DNA of 15,832 nucleotides from Paraclostridium ghonii (GCF_023653455.1 NZ_JAKEDR010000071.1:1-15832); one strand, 5' to 3'. Counted from the stretch's first letter, positions 8,393 to 15,121 are shown. Notes: generated by a model not told the origin, from the sequence alone. Program-made: numbers and translations.

Positions 8393-8404
8393 TGGTATAT
8401 ACCA
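8393..8404 (-). promoter_or_regulatory. NagR operator, downstream copy
   Basis: Perfect 12-bp palindrome TGGTATATACCA of the kind bound by GntR/HutC regulators. It lies in the nagR leader, just past the predicted transcription start. It is identical to the copy at 8409-8420, with centres 16 bp apart, about one and a half helical turns. Confidence 0.8.
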
Positions 8405-8408
8405 ATTT

Positions 8409-8420
8409 TGGTATATACCA
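8409..8420 (-). promoter_or_regulatory. NagR operator, upstream copy on the start site
   Basis: Second perfect copy of TGGTATATACCA, directly abutting the -10 hexamer (8421-8426) and covering the predicted start near 8414. Occupancy here would block RNA polymerase. Confidence 0.82.
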
Positions 8421-8449
8421 ATTATACTATTTTTGTTGTTTAACTTCAA
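8421..8449 (-). promoter_or_regulatory. promoter of the nagR-nagA-nagB operon
   Basis: Minus-strand TTGAAG (8449-8444), 17-nt spacer, TATAAT (8426-8421). A strong sigma-A match, immediately upstream of two operator palindromes. Confidence 0.82.
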
Positions 8450-8520
8450 CACAATATATTTTTATTTTTTATATTTAGTTATTTTATATTTTATTTATAA
8501 GATACCCATAAATATGGTAT

Positions 8521-8526
8521 TATAAT
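8521..8526 (+). promoter_or_regulatory. candidate -10 of the cvfB promoter
   Basis: TATAAT on the plus strand, 44 nt before the TTG start. No good -35 lies at the usual distance (TAAGAT at 8498-8503), so the promoter is either weak or assisted. It lies about 95 bp from the divergent nagR -10, so the two promoters are not overlapping. Confidence 0.4.
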
Positions 8527-8569
8527 AGAATATGTAATTTTTAATATTTTAAAAAAGAGGTGAATGTAC

Positions 8570-9412
8570 TTGATAAAAATAGGTGATTTCAATAAATTAA
8601 AGATAGCTAGAAAAGCTGATTTTGGTTTTTTTCTAGATGCGCAAACAGGTAATACTAACGATGATCTATTTATGCATAAAAAATTTACAAACTATGAGGT
8701 TTTAATACCTGGAGATGAAGTAAATGTATTTGTTTATAGAGATTCTAAAGATAAATTAGCAGCAACTTTAAATCCCCCTTTAGCTAAGGTTGGTGATGTA
8801 GGTTATTTCGAAGTTGTAGATGCTACTAAAATAGGTTACTTTATTAACATAGGACTTGAAAAAGATATTTTAGTTCCTTTTAGTTCAAAGCATTACGATT
8901 TAAAAAAAGGTAATAAATATTTATTTTATATCTACTTAGATAAAACTGAAAGAATAGCTGCTACTACTAGAATAGAAGGTTATTTATCAACTGATTCTGA
9001 ATATAAAGTGGGCGATAGTGTTACAGGTGTTGTTTACGGATTCCAAACTAATGATAGTGCTATGATTTGCGTAGACAACAAGTTTGAAGGAGTTATACTT
9101 CATAACGAATACTTTACAAAGCTTAATATAGGAGATAAGTTAAATTTAAATGTTATAAAAATATACGAAGATGGAAAATTAGGACTTACTCCAAGACAAG
9201 GCAGAGAGCAAGAGCTAAATGAATTAGAAGAAAAAATCATAAATCATCTAAACAATGCTTCTAGAGGATTTATGCCTTTAAATGATAAATCAGATCCAGC
9301 AGATATATCATCTGTATTTAACTGTAGTAAGAAAAACTTCAAACGTACGCTTGGAGTTCTTATGAAAAAAGGACTAATAACTCAAGACGAAGAAGGAACT
9401 CGTCTAATATAA
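8570..9412 (+). CDS. cvfB: S1-domain RNA-binding protein of the CvfB family
   Basis: Predicted cytoplasmic RNA-binding protein of 280 aa. The CvfB fold has tandem S1-like OB domains followed by a winged helix. Here the first OB domain lies at about residues 1-62 (DFGFFLDA, then LIPGDEVNVFVY), the second at about 65-130 (GYFEVVDATKIGYFINIGL), a third S1 domain at about 138-205 (YKVGDSVTGVVYGF to KLGLTPRQG) and the winged helix at about 215-280 (FNCSKKNFKRTLGVLMKKGLI). The family is linked to post-transcriptional control of virulence genes in Staphylococcus. ATG at 8564 is only 1-2 nt from the Shine-Dalgarno GAGGTG (8557-8562), so TTG at 8570 with 7-nt spacing is preferred. It is the only complete plus-strand gene and is monocistronic with its own terminator. 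Confidence 0.9.
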   Translation: MIKIGDFNKLKIARKADFGFFLDAQTGNTNDDLFMHKKFTNYEVLIPGDEVNVFVYRDSKDKLAATLNPPLAKVGDVGYFEVVDATKIGYFINIGLEKDILVPFSSKHYDLKKGNKYLFYIYLDKTERIAATTRIEGYLSTDSEYKVGDSVTGVVYGFQTNDSAMICVDNKFEGVILHNEYFTKLNIGDKLNLNVIKIYEDGKLGLTPRQGREQELNELEEKIINHLNNASRGFMPLNDKSDPADISSVFNCSKKNFKRTLGVLMKKGLITQDEEGTRLI

Positions 9413-9434
9413 AAAAAGTATAGATATTGTACTT

Positions 9435-9480
9435 CACCCCAATTGTTAGACCAAAGATCTAACGATTGGGGTGTTTTTAT
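9435..9480 (+). terminator. intrinsic terminator of cvfB
   Basis: A 16-bp stem, CACCCCAATTGTTAGA paired with TCTAACGATTGGGGTG through one G-U pair (9435-9450 and 9458-9473), a 7-nt loop, then TTTTT at 9474-9478. No T-run exists on the other side, so it works only for plus-strand transcripts. Confidence 0.95.
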
Positions 9481-9487
9481 AGTTATT

Positions 9488-9865
9488 CTACTTTGTATCT
9501 TTAATTTCACCTGTGTATATATCAATTTTATGAGTACCTATACTTTGCTCATGAATATGATCGTGATTTTCTGCATCTTCCTCATCCTCTATGCATACTT
9601 TAACTTCAACTACATAATCACTCCCAACTTGTTTTAAATCATCTTCTATATTACACACTCCATCTCCATATGTAGATTTTAAAACTTTTATAGCATTTTC
9701 TTTTGATATAGGTTCAACGTCTTTATTCTCTTTTAAATTAGATGTTTCAATTTGTTTTGTATCCCTACTTTCGGCCAAATTCAAAGAGCTTTTTTTGTTT
9801 ATAAAAATAGCTAAAATAACTATAACAACTATAATTGAGCCTATTATGATGTTTTTTTTACTCAT
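9488..9865 (-). CDS. small membrane-anchored protein of unknown function (possible PepSY-like domain)
   Basis: I do not recognise this 125-aa protein. It has one N-terminal membrane segment (about residues 6-22, IIIGSIIVVIVILAIFI) and an outside-facing part. A hydrophilic linker (about 25-50) leads to a small domain beginning ISKENAIKVLKSTYGDG and ending GTHKIDIYTGEI. That helix-then-strands pattern recalls PepSY-type domains but is not a firm match. It has two Cys (in GVCNIED and VKVCIED) and a His-rich run ENHDHIHE that could bind metal. A longer frame from GTG at 9880 exists, but the ATG at 9865 follows GGAG with 7-nt spacing. It is monocistronic, convergent with cvfB, with stops 75 nt apart, and has an extended -10 promoter at 9920-9928. 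Confidence 0.7.
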   Translation of the reverse strand: MSKKNIIIGSIIVVIVILAIFINKKSSLNLAESRDTKQIETSNLKENKDVEPISKENAIKVLKSTYGDGVCNIEDDLKQVGSDYVVEVKVCIEDEEDAENHDHIHEQSIGTHKIDIYTGEIKDTK

Positions 9866-9919
9866 ATACCTTCTCCACACTTTATTTTTTTAATATTCTT
9901 AATTTTATTATCAAAATCT

Positions 9920-9928
9920 AGTATACCA
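9920..9928 (-). promoter_or_regulatory. extended -10 promoter of the 9488-9865 gene
   Basis: Minus-strand TGGTATACT, i.e. TG-n-TATACT, an extended -10. At the -35 position there is only a run of Ts. The leader would be about 50 nt. The GC-rich island begins about 20 bp upstream. Confidence 0.5.
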
Positions 9929-9949
9929 TATATTTTAACAATAAAAAAT

Positions 9950-10087
9950 TCGCTTTGCTTTGAGCGACTACGTCTGCAAACCACTTCATGTCGCCAAAAT
10001 TTCATGTCGTCAACGTCCACTCGGCAATCTCGTGTCCCGTTACTCAAACGACTTCATCCGTTGCTCAAAATCCTTTTTACGCTCAAA
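9950..10087. repeat. GC-rich, internally repetitive noncoding island
   Basis: In the 343-bp gap 9866-10208, the stretch from 9961 to 10080 is about 47% G+C by hand count, far above its surroundings. It has short near-repeats: TTCATGTCG at 9985-9993 and 10001-10009; CCGTTACTCAAA at 10037-10048 and CCGTTGCTCAAA at 10058-10069; CTCAAA three times at 18-21 nt spacing. An 8-bp inverted pair, TTTGAGCG (9959-9966) and CGCTCAAA (10080-10087), flanks it. The minus-strand frame through it (to 9862) lacks a ribosome binding site and has unusual composition, so it is not called a gene. It may be a dispersed intergenic repeat or a remnant. What it does is unknown. Confidence 0.5.
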
Positions 10088-10159
10088 ACATAGTGATTTA
10101 TATAACTAAGTTTCATAAGTTGTACACAGTTTTTTAATAAATTTAATATCCTTAAGCGT

Positions 10160-10188
10160 AAAAAAAGGATGCTAATTAGCACCCTTTT
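10160..10188 (-). terminator. intrinsic terminator of the celB-licH operon
   Basis: On the minus strand: AAAAGGGTGCTAATTAGCATCCTTTT, described as arms AAAAGGGTGCTAA and TTAGCATCCTTTT with one G-U pair, followed by a run of seven Ts (10166-10160). It lies about 20 nt past the licH stop. Confidence 0.88.
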
Positions 10189-10208
10189 ACATTCTATCCC
10201 CCAAATCT

Positions 10209-11519
10209 TTACTTATTAAATTGTGGTAAATAATCTTTGTGAGCTTCCATCATTTCATCTAATATAGTCTTTGCTAGATTGTCAGAAGGTATTAATGGAT
10301 TTATACATAAAGCAAGGTGTGCTGCATTGTAATCTCCATATACAGCAGCTTTTGCAGATAGCATTTCAAATGATTTTATTTGACTTACTAATCCATCTAC
10401 AGCCTCTGGTAAATAGCCTATAGATAATGGTTTAGGTCCATTCTTTGTTATAACACTACTAACTTCAACAGCTTGATTATCTTTAAAATTTCTTATAGCT
10501 CCATTATTAATTGTGTTAACTACTTGAATATCTCTTTTATCGTTATATATAGAGCTTATTAAATTACATGCTGCATCACTATAGTACGCACCTCCTCTTT
10601 TCTCTAATTGAGGTGGTTTTATATCTAATTTTTCATCTTTATATAATTCAAATAATTGATCCTCTAATTCTTTTACTACTTGCCCTCTAGCTTTCCCTTT
10701 TGCAAATTCAGCTAACTCTTCTTCTAACATTTCCTTAGTTTTGTAGTAATATCTGTGATATGGACAAGGAATCAATCCTAAACTTTTAACAAAATCTGCA
10801 TTAAATTCTATAGCTTTTATATTTTGCATAGTTAAATTTGAACTTACAAACTTTTCTATAGCTTCCTTTGTAACATCTTCTCCATCTAAATCTACATTAA
10901 GCCCATAAACCATATGATTAAGTCCTGCAAAATCCATTTGAATTCTTTCATTTTCAACTTCAAACAATTTAGCTATTCCATTTCTCATACCTATTGGAAC
11001 ATTACATAGACCTATATAGTTTTTGAAGTCGGTATATCTGAATACAGCTTCTGTTATTATACCTGTTGGATTTGTAAAGTTTATTATCCATGCATTAGGA
11101 CACAATTTTTCAACATCTTTAATTATATCAAGTACAACAGGTACAGTTCTTAGTGCTTTAAAAAGCCCCCCTGCTCCATTAGTTTCTTGCCCTATTACTC
11201 CATGAGATAATGGTATACTTTCATCTTTTATTCTAGCCTCTAATAATCCAACTCTTAATTGTGTAGTTACAAAGTCTGCATCTTTTAGAGCTTCTCTTCT
11301 ATCTAAAGTTAGATATATTTCCATGTCTATGCCAGCTTTTTTAACCATTCTCTTAGCTAAATCCCCAACTATTTCTAATTTATGTTTTCCTTCTTCTATA
11401 TCAACTAACCATAGTTCTTTTACTGGCAGTTCTTTATGTCTTTTTATAAATCCTTCTACAAGCTCCGGAGTATAACTTGATCCCCCACCTATAGTTACTA
11501 TCTTTAGTCCTTTTTTCAT
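10209..11519 (-). CDS. licH: 6-phospho-beta-glucosidase, glycoside hydrolase family 4
   Basis: Cytoplasmic NAD- and Mn-dependent enzyme that cleaves phosphorylated beta-glucosides delivered by the PTS. It is 436 aa, usual for GH4. Visible: the N-terminal Rossmann motif GGGSSYTPEL (about residues 11-20), FTNPTG (148-153), the metal ligands Cys172 in GLCNVPIG and His202 in GLNHM, and a tyrosine cluster HRYYYK near 255-260 where the family has its general base. The GLCNVP block and the 6-phospho-beta-glucosidase-like N-terminus favour LicH/CelF over alpha-glucosidase or alpha-galactosidase members. ATG at 11525 is only 2 nt from AGGAG, while ATG at 11519 has 8 nt and is preferred. It follows the IIC gene by 22 nt in one operon. 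Confidence 0.93.
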   Translation of the reverse strand: MKKGLKIVTIGGGSSYTPELVEGFIKRHKELPVKELWLVDIEEGKHKLEIVGDLAKRMVKKAGIDMEIYLTLDRREALKDADFVTTQLRVGLLEARIKDESIPLSHGVIGQETNGAGGLFKALRTVPVVLDIIKDVEKLCPNAWIINFTNPTGIITEAVFRYTDFKNYIGLCNVPIGMRNGIAKLFEVENERIQMDFAGLNHMVYGLNVDLDGEDVTKEAIEKFVSSNLTMQNIKAIEFNADFVKSLGLIPCPYHRYYYKTKEMLEEELAEFAKGKARGQVVKELEDQLFELYKDEKLDIKPPQLEKRGGAYYSDAACNLISSIYNDKRDIQVVNTINNGAIRNFKDNQAVEVSSVITKNGPKPLSIGYLPEAVDGLVSQIKSFEMLSAKAAVYGDYNAAHLALCINPLIPSDNLAKTILDEMMEAHKDYLPQFNK

Positions 11520-11541
11520 AGTCATATCTCCTATCGTAATT

Positions 11542-12897
11542 CTATAGTTCTAAATCATCAAAACTAAAATCGTCATCAGTATTTTGTGCTGGTGCTAAAG
11601 TTGATTTTCTCTTATCTATTTTCTCTGATGCTATTACAAATGGTATATATATCAATATAGATATAACTAAGTTAACGGCTGCTAAAACTCCTCCCGTCCA
11701 GTGTCCAGTTGCTAAAAAACCTCCTATAATAGGTGGTGTTACCCATGGTATCTTAGCTGCAATTACAGGCATTACAAGCCCTGTGTCTATTGCTAAATAC
11801 GCAACTGCTGAACACACAACCGGAGCTAAAACAAATGGTATCATATATATTGGATTTAATACTATTGGTAATCCAAATATTACTGGTTCACTTATATTAA
11901 ATACTGATGGTGCTAATCCTAAAGCTATCATATCTTTACGTCTTCTTCCTGCAATTATTAAAGCTATTATTAATCCAAGAATCATACCTGATCCACCTAA
12001 ATATACAAATGCATCGAAAAATGCTCCTGCTAAAGTATGAAATCCTTCAGTAGCTCCAGATTGAGCTAAAGCTGCATTTTCTGCACCTAAATCCATTAAT
12101 AGAGTTTCTGTTATAGGCATCGCTATATTTGCACCATGAAGACCTACAGTCCATAATATATGAATAAAGAAAGTTATTAACATAGTTGATCCTAATGAAT
12201 CTGCTACTCCTTTTAAAGGAGCTGCTAAATAAGTGTTTAATAAATCATTTAAGAATAATCCCCCTGATAAGATTTTAATTAATAATCCAATTACTCCAAA
12301 TACAGCTATAGTCAACATACCTGGTATTAGCTTTGCAAAAGATCTTGCTACTGCAGGTGGTACTCCATCTGGCATTTTTATAGTTATTTTTTTAATCTTA
12401 GATAATTTAACAAATAATTCAGTTGATAATAATCCTATTACTATTGCTGTAAATAGTGCTGAATTTGAAATATATCCAGTTGGAACAAATCCCCATCCAC
12501 TAACTTTATCCCCAGCTTCAGTAACTATATCAGCTACTTGAGGTGACATTACAAAGAATATACTTAAAGCTATAAGTGCTGCTTGTAAGCCATCTTCATC
12601 ATATGACTTAGCAAGATTATACGCTACTGCAACAACTAAGAATAAAGCCATAGTTGCAATAGCTCCCCACCATAAATCTCCACCTAGCGTAGTCCAACTT
12701 CCACCAAATGTATTTTTCATAAATTTTTGATAAGCTGGTATTGGTAAGTTATTTACTAGTGTTGCTAATGCTCCTATCATAGTTATTGGTATCATTGCTA
12801 CAAACCCGTCTCTTACAGCTACTAAATGTCTTTGAGCTCCTAGCTTTCCAGCTACAGGGATAATATACTTATCCATAAACCTCATTATCGCTCCCAT
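11542..12897 (-). CDS. celB: PTS cellobiose/beta-glucoside-type transporter, EIIC component
   Basis: Membrane component of a lactose/cellobiose-family phosphotransferase system, 451 aa with about ten hydrophobic segments. Family blocks are MPDGVPPAVARSFAKLIPG (175-193), WTVGLHGANIA (249-259) and FNISEPVIFGLPIVLNPI (333-350). His254 and Glu337 match the residues that bind sugar in characterised ChbC-type EIICs. The C-terminus ends in an acidic tail (TDDDFSFDDLEL). ATG at 12897 follows AAAGGGGG with about 6 nt; an ATG at 12885 with GGGAG 5 nt upstream is a real alternative. It is first in the operon with licH. No EIIA or EIIB gene is nearby, so it must borrow those from elsewhere. Cellobiose, another beta-glucoside or chitobiose are all possible substrates; licH favours a beta-glucoside. 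Confidence 0.93.
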   Translation of the reverse strand: MGAIMRFMDKYIIPVAGKLGAQRHLVAVRDGFVAMIPITMIGALATLVNNLPIPAYQKFMKNTFGGSWTTLGGDLWWGAIATMALFLVVAVAYNLAKSYDEDGLQAALIALSIFFVMSPQVADIVTEAGDKVSGWGFVPTGYISNSALFTAIVIGLLSTELFVKLSKIKKITIKMPDGVPPAVARSFAKLIPGMLTIAVFGVIGLLIKILSGGLFLNDLLNTYLAAPLKGVADSLGSTMLITFFIHILWTVGLHGANIAMPITETLLMDLGAENAALAQSGATEGFHTLAGAFFDAFVYLGGSGMILGLIIALIIAGRRRKDMIALGLAPSVFNISEPVIFGLPIVLNPIYMIPFVLAPVVCSAVAYLAIDTGLVMPVIAAKIPWVTPPIIGGFLATGHWTGGVLAAVNLVISILIYIPFVIASEKIDKRKSTLAPAQNTDDDFSFDDLEL

Positions 12898-12963
12898 AAT
12901 AATCCCCCTTTAATTTTTAGAAATCATTTTTTGTAATATTAATTACTCCTTGTTAGCTGAATA

Positions 12964-13006
12964 AAAAAATATATAAACTTATATTTATAATGTTTATATA
13001 TTTTTT
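12964..13006 (-). repeat. long AT-only hairpin in the celB leader
   Basis: A perfect 15-bp inverted repeat (arms 12964-12978 and 12992-13006, AAAAAATATATAAAC and its complement) with a 13-nt loop, lying in the roughly 117-nt leader of celB. On the minus strand it is followed by Ts, so it has terminator-like shape, but with only one G-C pair the stem is weak. It does not match the RAT antiterminator sequence of BglG/LicT systems as far as I can see. Confidence 0.45.
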
Positions 13007-13020
13007 ATATTGTTATATAT

Positions 13021-13049
13021 ATTATATTTTAAATGTATATACATTTCAA
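13021..13049 (-). promoter_or_regulatory. promoter of the celB-licH operon
   Basis: Minus-strand TTGAAA (13049-13044), 17-nt spacer, TATAAT (13026-13021). The spacer itself contains most of the palindrome at 13031-13046. Confidence 0.85.
13031..13046 (-). promoter_or_regulatory. operator for the neighbouring GntR regulator, in the celB promoter
   Basis: A perfect 16-bp palindrome AAATGTATATACATTT overlapping the -35 and filling the spacer. The core TGTATATACA is of the type recognised by HutC/TreR-group GntR proteins. A degenerate copy (2 mismatches in 15) stands at the regulator's own promoter (13845-13859). Confidence 0.78.
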
Positions 13050-13079
13050 GCATTTCATAAAAACATTTTCCTATAAATT

Positions 13080-13108
13080 AAAAACTGTATCTGATTATTC
13101 AGATACAG
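13080..13108 (-). terminator. intrinsic terminator of the second gntR gene
   Basis: A 10-bp perfect stem CTGTATCTGA/TCAGATACAG (13085-13094, 13099-13108) with a 4-nt loop overlapping the stop codon, followed on the minus strand by TTTTT then an AT-rich tail. Confidence 0.85.
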
Positions 13109-13799
13109 CGCTTAAAGTCAATGTATATCCATAGTGATAAGTATGAGAGTATTCAAACACCTCACTATTTTGTAGCTTACAAATCTGACTTATATATAAT
13201 AAAGCTTCTGGTTTTGTTAAGTCTAGTAAATTAGCTAATTCATCATTTGCTAAAACTGAACTTACTTCTCTTTCAGACATAGCAATTTTATAACCACATA
13301 TTTCTTCAACATATTTATATAAAGAACCTTCGCAATGAGACTTTTTTAAATTTGGAAACAACTTAACTGGCATATAAGTTTCCATATACGATATTTTAAT
13401 ATCATTTGCCAATCTAATTCTTTTAATTTCCCATACATTTTCACTTTCAGTAAGATTTAATTTCTTCATAAGCTCTTCATCAGCTTCAACAATGTTAAGC
13501 TCAACCAATATATTAGAAACTTTATATCCCTTACTTTCCATTTCTTCTGTGAAACCGCTCACAGCAGATATATTATCATATACTTTATTAGCTAAAACAA
13601 TACTGCCTACTCCTCTTTGCCTAGTTATATATCCATCTTTAACTAAATTATTTAATGCCGATCTTACAGTCATTCTAGTTACATTAAATTCTTCACTTAG
13701 TTGTTTTTCTGATGGTATAAGTTCTCCTTGCTTTAAAGTTTTTGACTGTATTAAATTCTTAATATGATTTTCTATTTTCTTATAAATAGGTTCATTCAT
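13095..13799 (-). CDS. GntR/HutC-family transcriptional regulator (beta-glucoside operon)
   Basis: Regulator of 234 aa: an N-terminal winged helix (about residues 3-70) with IPSEKQLSEEFNVTRMTVRSALNNLV and GYITRQRGVGSIV, and a C-terminal UTRA domain (about 90-230) that would bind a phosphorylated sugar. It lies immediately upstream of celB-licH but is separated from it by a terminator and the celB promoter, so it is its own transcription unit. The palindrome in the celB promoter and its near-copy at its own promoter point to repression of celB-licH and autoregulation. It resembles TreR/BglR-type proteins; the ligand (6-phospho-beta-glucoside) is inferred. ATG start with AGGGGAA upstream. Confidence 0.88.
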   Translation of the reverse strand: MNEPIYKKIENHIKNLIQSKTLKQGELIPSEKQLSEEFNVTRMTVRSALNNLVKDGYITRQRGVGSIVLANKVYDNISAVSGFTEEMESKGYKVSNILVELNIVEADEELMKKLNLTESENVWEIKRIRLANDIKISYMETYMPVKLFPNLKKSHCEGSLYKYVEEICGYKIAMSEREVSSVLANDELANLLDLTKPEALLYISQICKLQNSEVFEYSHTYHYGYTLTLSAVSE

Positions 13800-13844
13800 T
13801 TTTATTTCCCCTTTTATTCATAGATTGTATATATATTTGTTTAT

Positions 13845-13859
13845 AATGGTTATACATTT
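13845..13859 (-). promoter_or_regulatory. degenerate operator at the gntR promoter
   Basis: AATGGTTATACATTT on the plus strand differs at 2 of 15 positions from the corresponding part of the celB palindrome. It directly follows the -10 (13866-13861) and covers the predicted start, consistent with weaker autorepression. Confidence 0.55.
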
Positions 13860-13860
13860 A

Positions 13861-13889
13861 ATTATAAAGCATATTAATTATTTTTTCCA
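13861..13889 (-). promoter_or_regulatory. promoter of the second gntR gene
   Basis: Minus-strand TGGAAA (13889-13884), 17-nt spacer, TATAAT (13866-13861). The -10 is perfect and the -35 is 4 of 6. It starts 7 bp downstream of the malic enzyme terminator. Confidence 0.6.
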
Positions 13890-13895
13890 TTACAT

Positions 13896-13940
13896 AAAAA
13901 GAGATTGTCTCAAGATAAAATTTTTGAGACAATCTCTTTT
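13896..13940 (-). terminator. intrinsic terminator of the fumB-malic enzyme operon
   Basis: A perfect 17-bp stem, AAAAGAGATTGTCTCAA with its complement (13897-13913, 13924-13940), and a 10-nt loop; the A/T ends of the stem supply the T-run on either strand. It begins 2 nt past the malic enzyme stop. Confidence 0.92.
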
Positions 13941-13942
13941 CC

Positions 13943-15121
13943 TTATATTCTAGCTACCCCTGTTTTTACTGCAGCTTTTTTTATATCTTCCGCCACATTT
14001 TTAGCTACCTCTCTATCAAAAGACTTAGGTAGTATATTATCTGGGTTTAAATCTTCATTTTTTATAGAATTAGCTATTGCATGAGCTGCTGCTATTTTCA
14101 TTTCTTCATTTATTTCGCTAGCTCTAACGTCTAATGCTCCTCTAAATATTGCAGGGAATGCAAGCACATTATTTACTTGGTTTGGAAAATCACTTCTACC
14201 TGTACCAACTATATAAGCTCCCCCTTCTTTTGCTTGATCTGGCATTATTTCAGGAGTTGGATTTGCCATTGCTAATATTATAGATTTTTCATTCATAGTA
14301 GCTACCATTTCCTTTGTTACACAATTAGGTCCTGAAACTCCTATAAATACATCTTTATTTTTTATAACATCTGATAGTAATCCCTTTTCGTTATGTATAT
14401 TAGTAACCTTTAACATTTCTTTTTGAGCCCAGTTTAAATCTTTCATGTTTTCTTCTAACGCTCCATTTAATCCACATAACACAATATTTTTAACACCCAT
14501 ACTAATTAACATTTTCGCTATTGCTAATCCAGCTGCTCCAGGCCCATTTATCACAATCTCTAAATCTTCTATATTTTTATTTATTAATTTTAATGAATTT
14601 ATTATAGCTGCTGATAAAACTATAGCTGTCCCATGTTGATCATCATGAAATACTGGTATATTTAACTCTTTCTTTAACTTCTCCTCTATTTCAAAACATC
14701 TTGGAGCACTTATATCTTCTAAGTTAATTCCCCCAAAAACTGGTTCCATTAACTTTACTGTATTAACTATTTCATCTACATCTTTTGTTCTTAAACATAT
14801 AGGAAAAGCATCTACATCTGCAAACTCTTTAAATAATATTGCCTTTCCTTCCATTACTGGTATTGATGCACTAGCGCCTATATCTCCTAATCCTAGTACA
14901 GCACTTCCATCACTAACTACCCCTACCATATTCCCTTTTGAAGTATACTTATATGCTAATTCTTCATCTTTAGATATTTCTACACATGGAGCTGCAACCC
15001 CTGGTGTATATGCAATAGATAAATCATCCTTATCTTCAACTTTAATTTTACTACAAACAGTTATTTTCCCTTTATTTTTTTCATGCATCTCTAGTGCTAA
15101 TTCTGAGTAATTTTTAGTCAT
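13943..15121 (-). CDS. malic enzyme (NAD(P)-dependent, oxaloacetate-decarboxylating)
   Basis: Oxidatively decarboxylates L-malate to pyruvate and CO2. At 392 aa it is the short prokaryotic form without a phosphotransacetylase extension. Motifs: AYTPGVA with the catalytic Tyr38, SDGSAVLGLGDIG (70-82), MEGKAILFK with Lys93, LEDISAPRCFEIE with the metal ligands Glu135-Asp136, PVFHDDQHGTAI (156-167) and the dinucleotide loop GPGAAG (193-198). After the second strand of that fold it reads VLCGLNGAL where an acidic (NAD) or basic (NADP) residue often stands, so cofactor choice is unclear. It follows the fumarase beta gene by 31 nt, so fumarate-malate-pyruvate forms a pathway. ATG with AGAGG 8 nt upstream. 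Confidence 0.94.
   Translation of the reverse strand: MTKNYSELALEMHEKNKGKITVCSKIKVEDKDDLSIAYTPGVAAPCVEISKDEELAYKYTSKGNMVGVVSDGSAVLGLGDIGASASIPVMEGKAILFKEFADVDAFPICLRTKDVDEIVNTVKLMEPVFGGINLEDISAPRCFEIEEKLKKELNIPVFHDDQHGTAIVLSAAIINSLKLINKNIEDLEIVINGPGAAGLAIAKMLISMGVKNIVLCGLNGALEENMKDLNWAQKEMLKVTNIHNEKGLLSDVIKNKDVFIGVSGPNCVTKEMVATMNEKSIILAMANPTPEIMPDQAKEGGAYIVGTGRSDFPNQVNNVLAFPAIFRGALDVRASEINEEMKIAAAHAIANSIKNEDLNPDNILPKSFDREVAKNVAEDIKKAAVKTGVARI

Noticed and set aside
9443..9637. Plus-strand 64-codon frame after cvfB
   Set aside because: It begins inside the cvfB terminator hairpin and is antisense to the 9488-9865 gene; it has no ribosome binding site.
9862..10047. 61-codon minus-strand frame through the GC-rich island
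   Set aside because: It has no Shine-Dalgarno, has odd Arg/Trp/Cys-rich composition at its start, and overlaps the promoter and start of the better-supported gene ending at 9488.
12945..12960. AAGGAGT in the celB leader as the start of a leader peptide
   Set aside because: No ATG, GTG or TTG at usable spacing; the nearest ATG frame is five codons long and 18 nt away.
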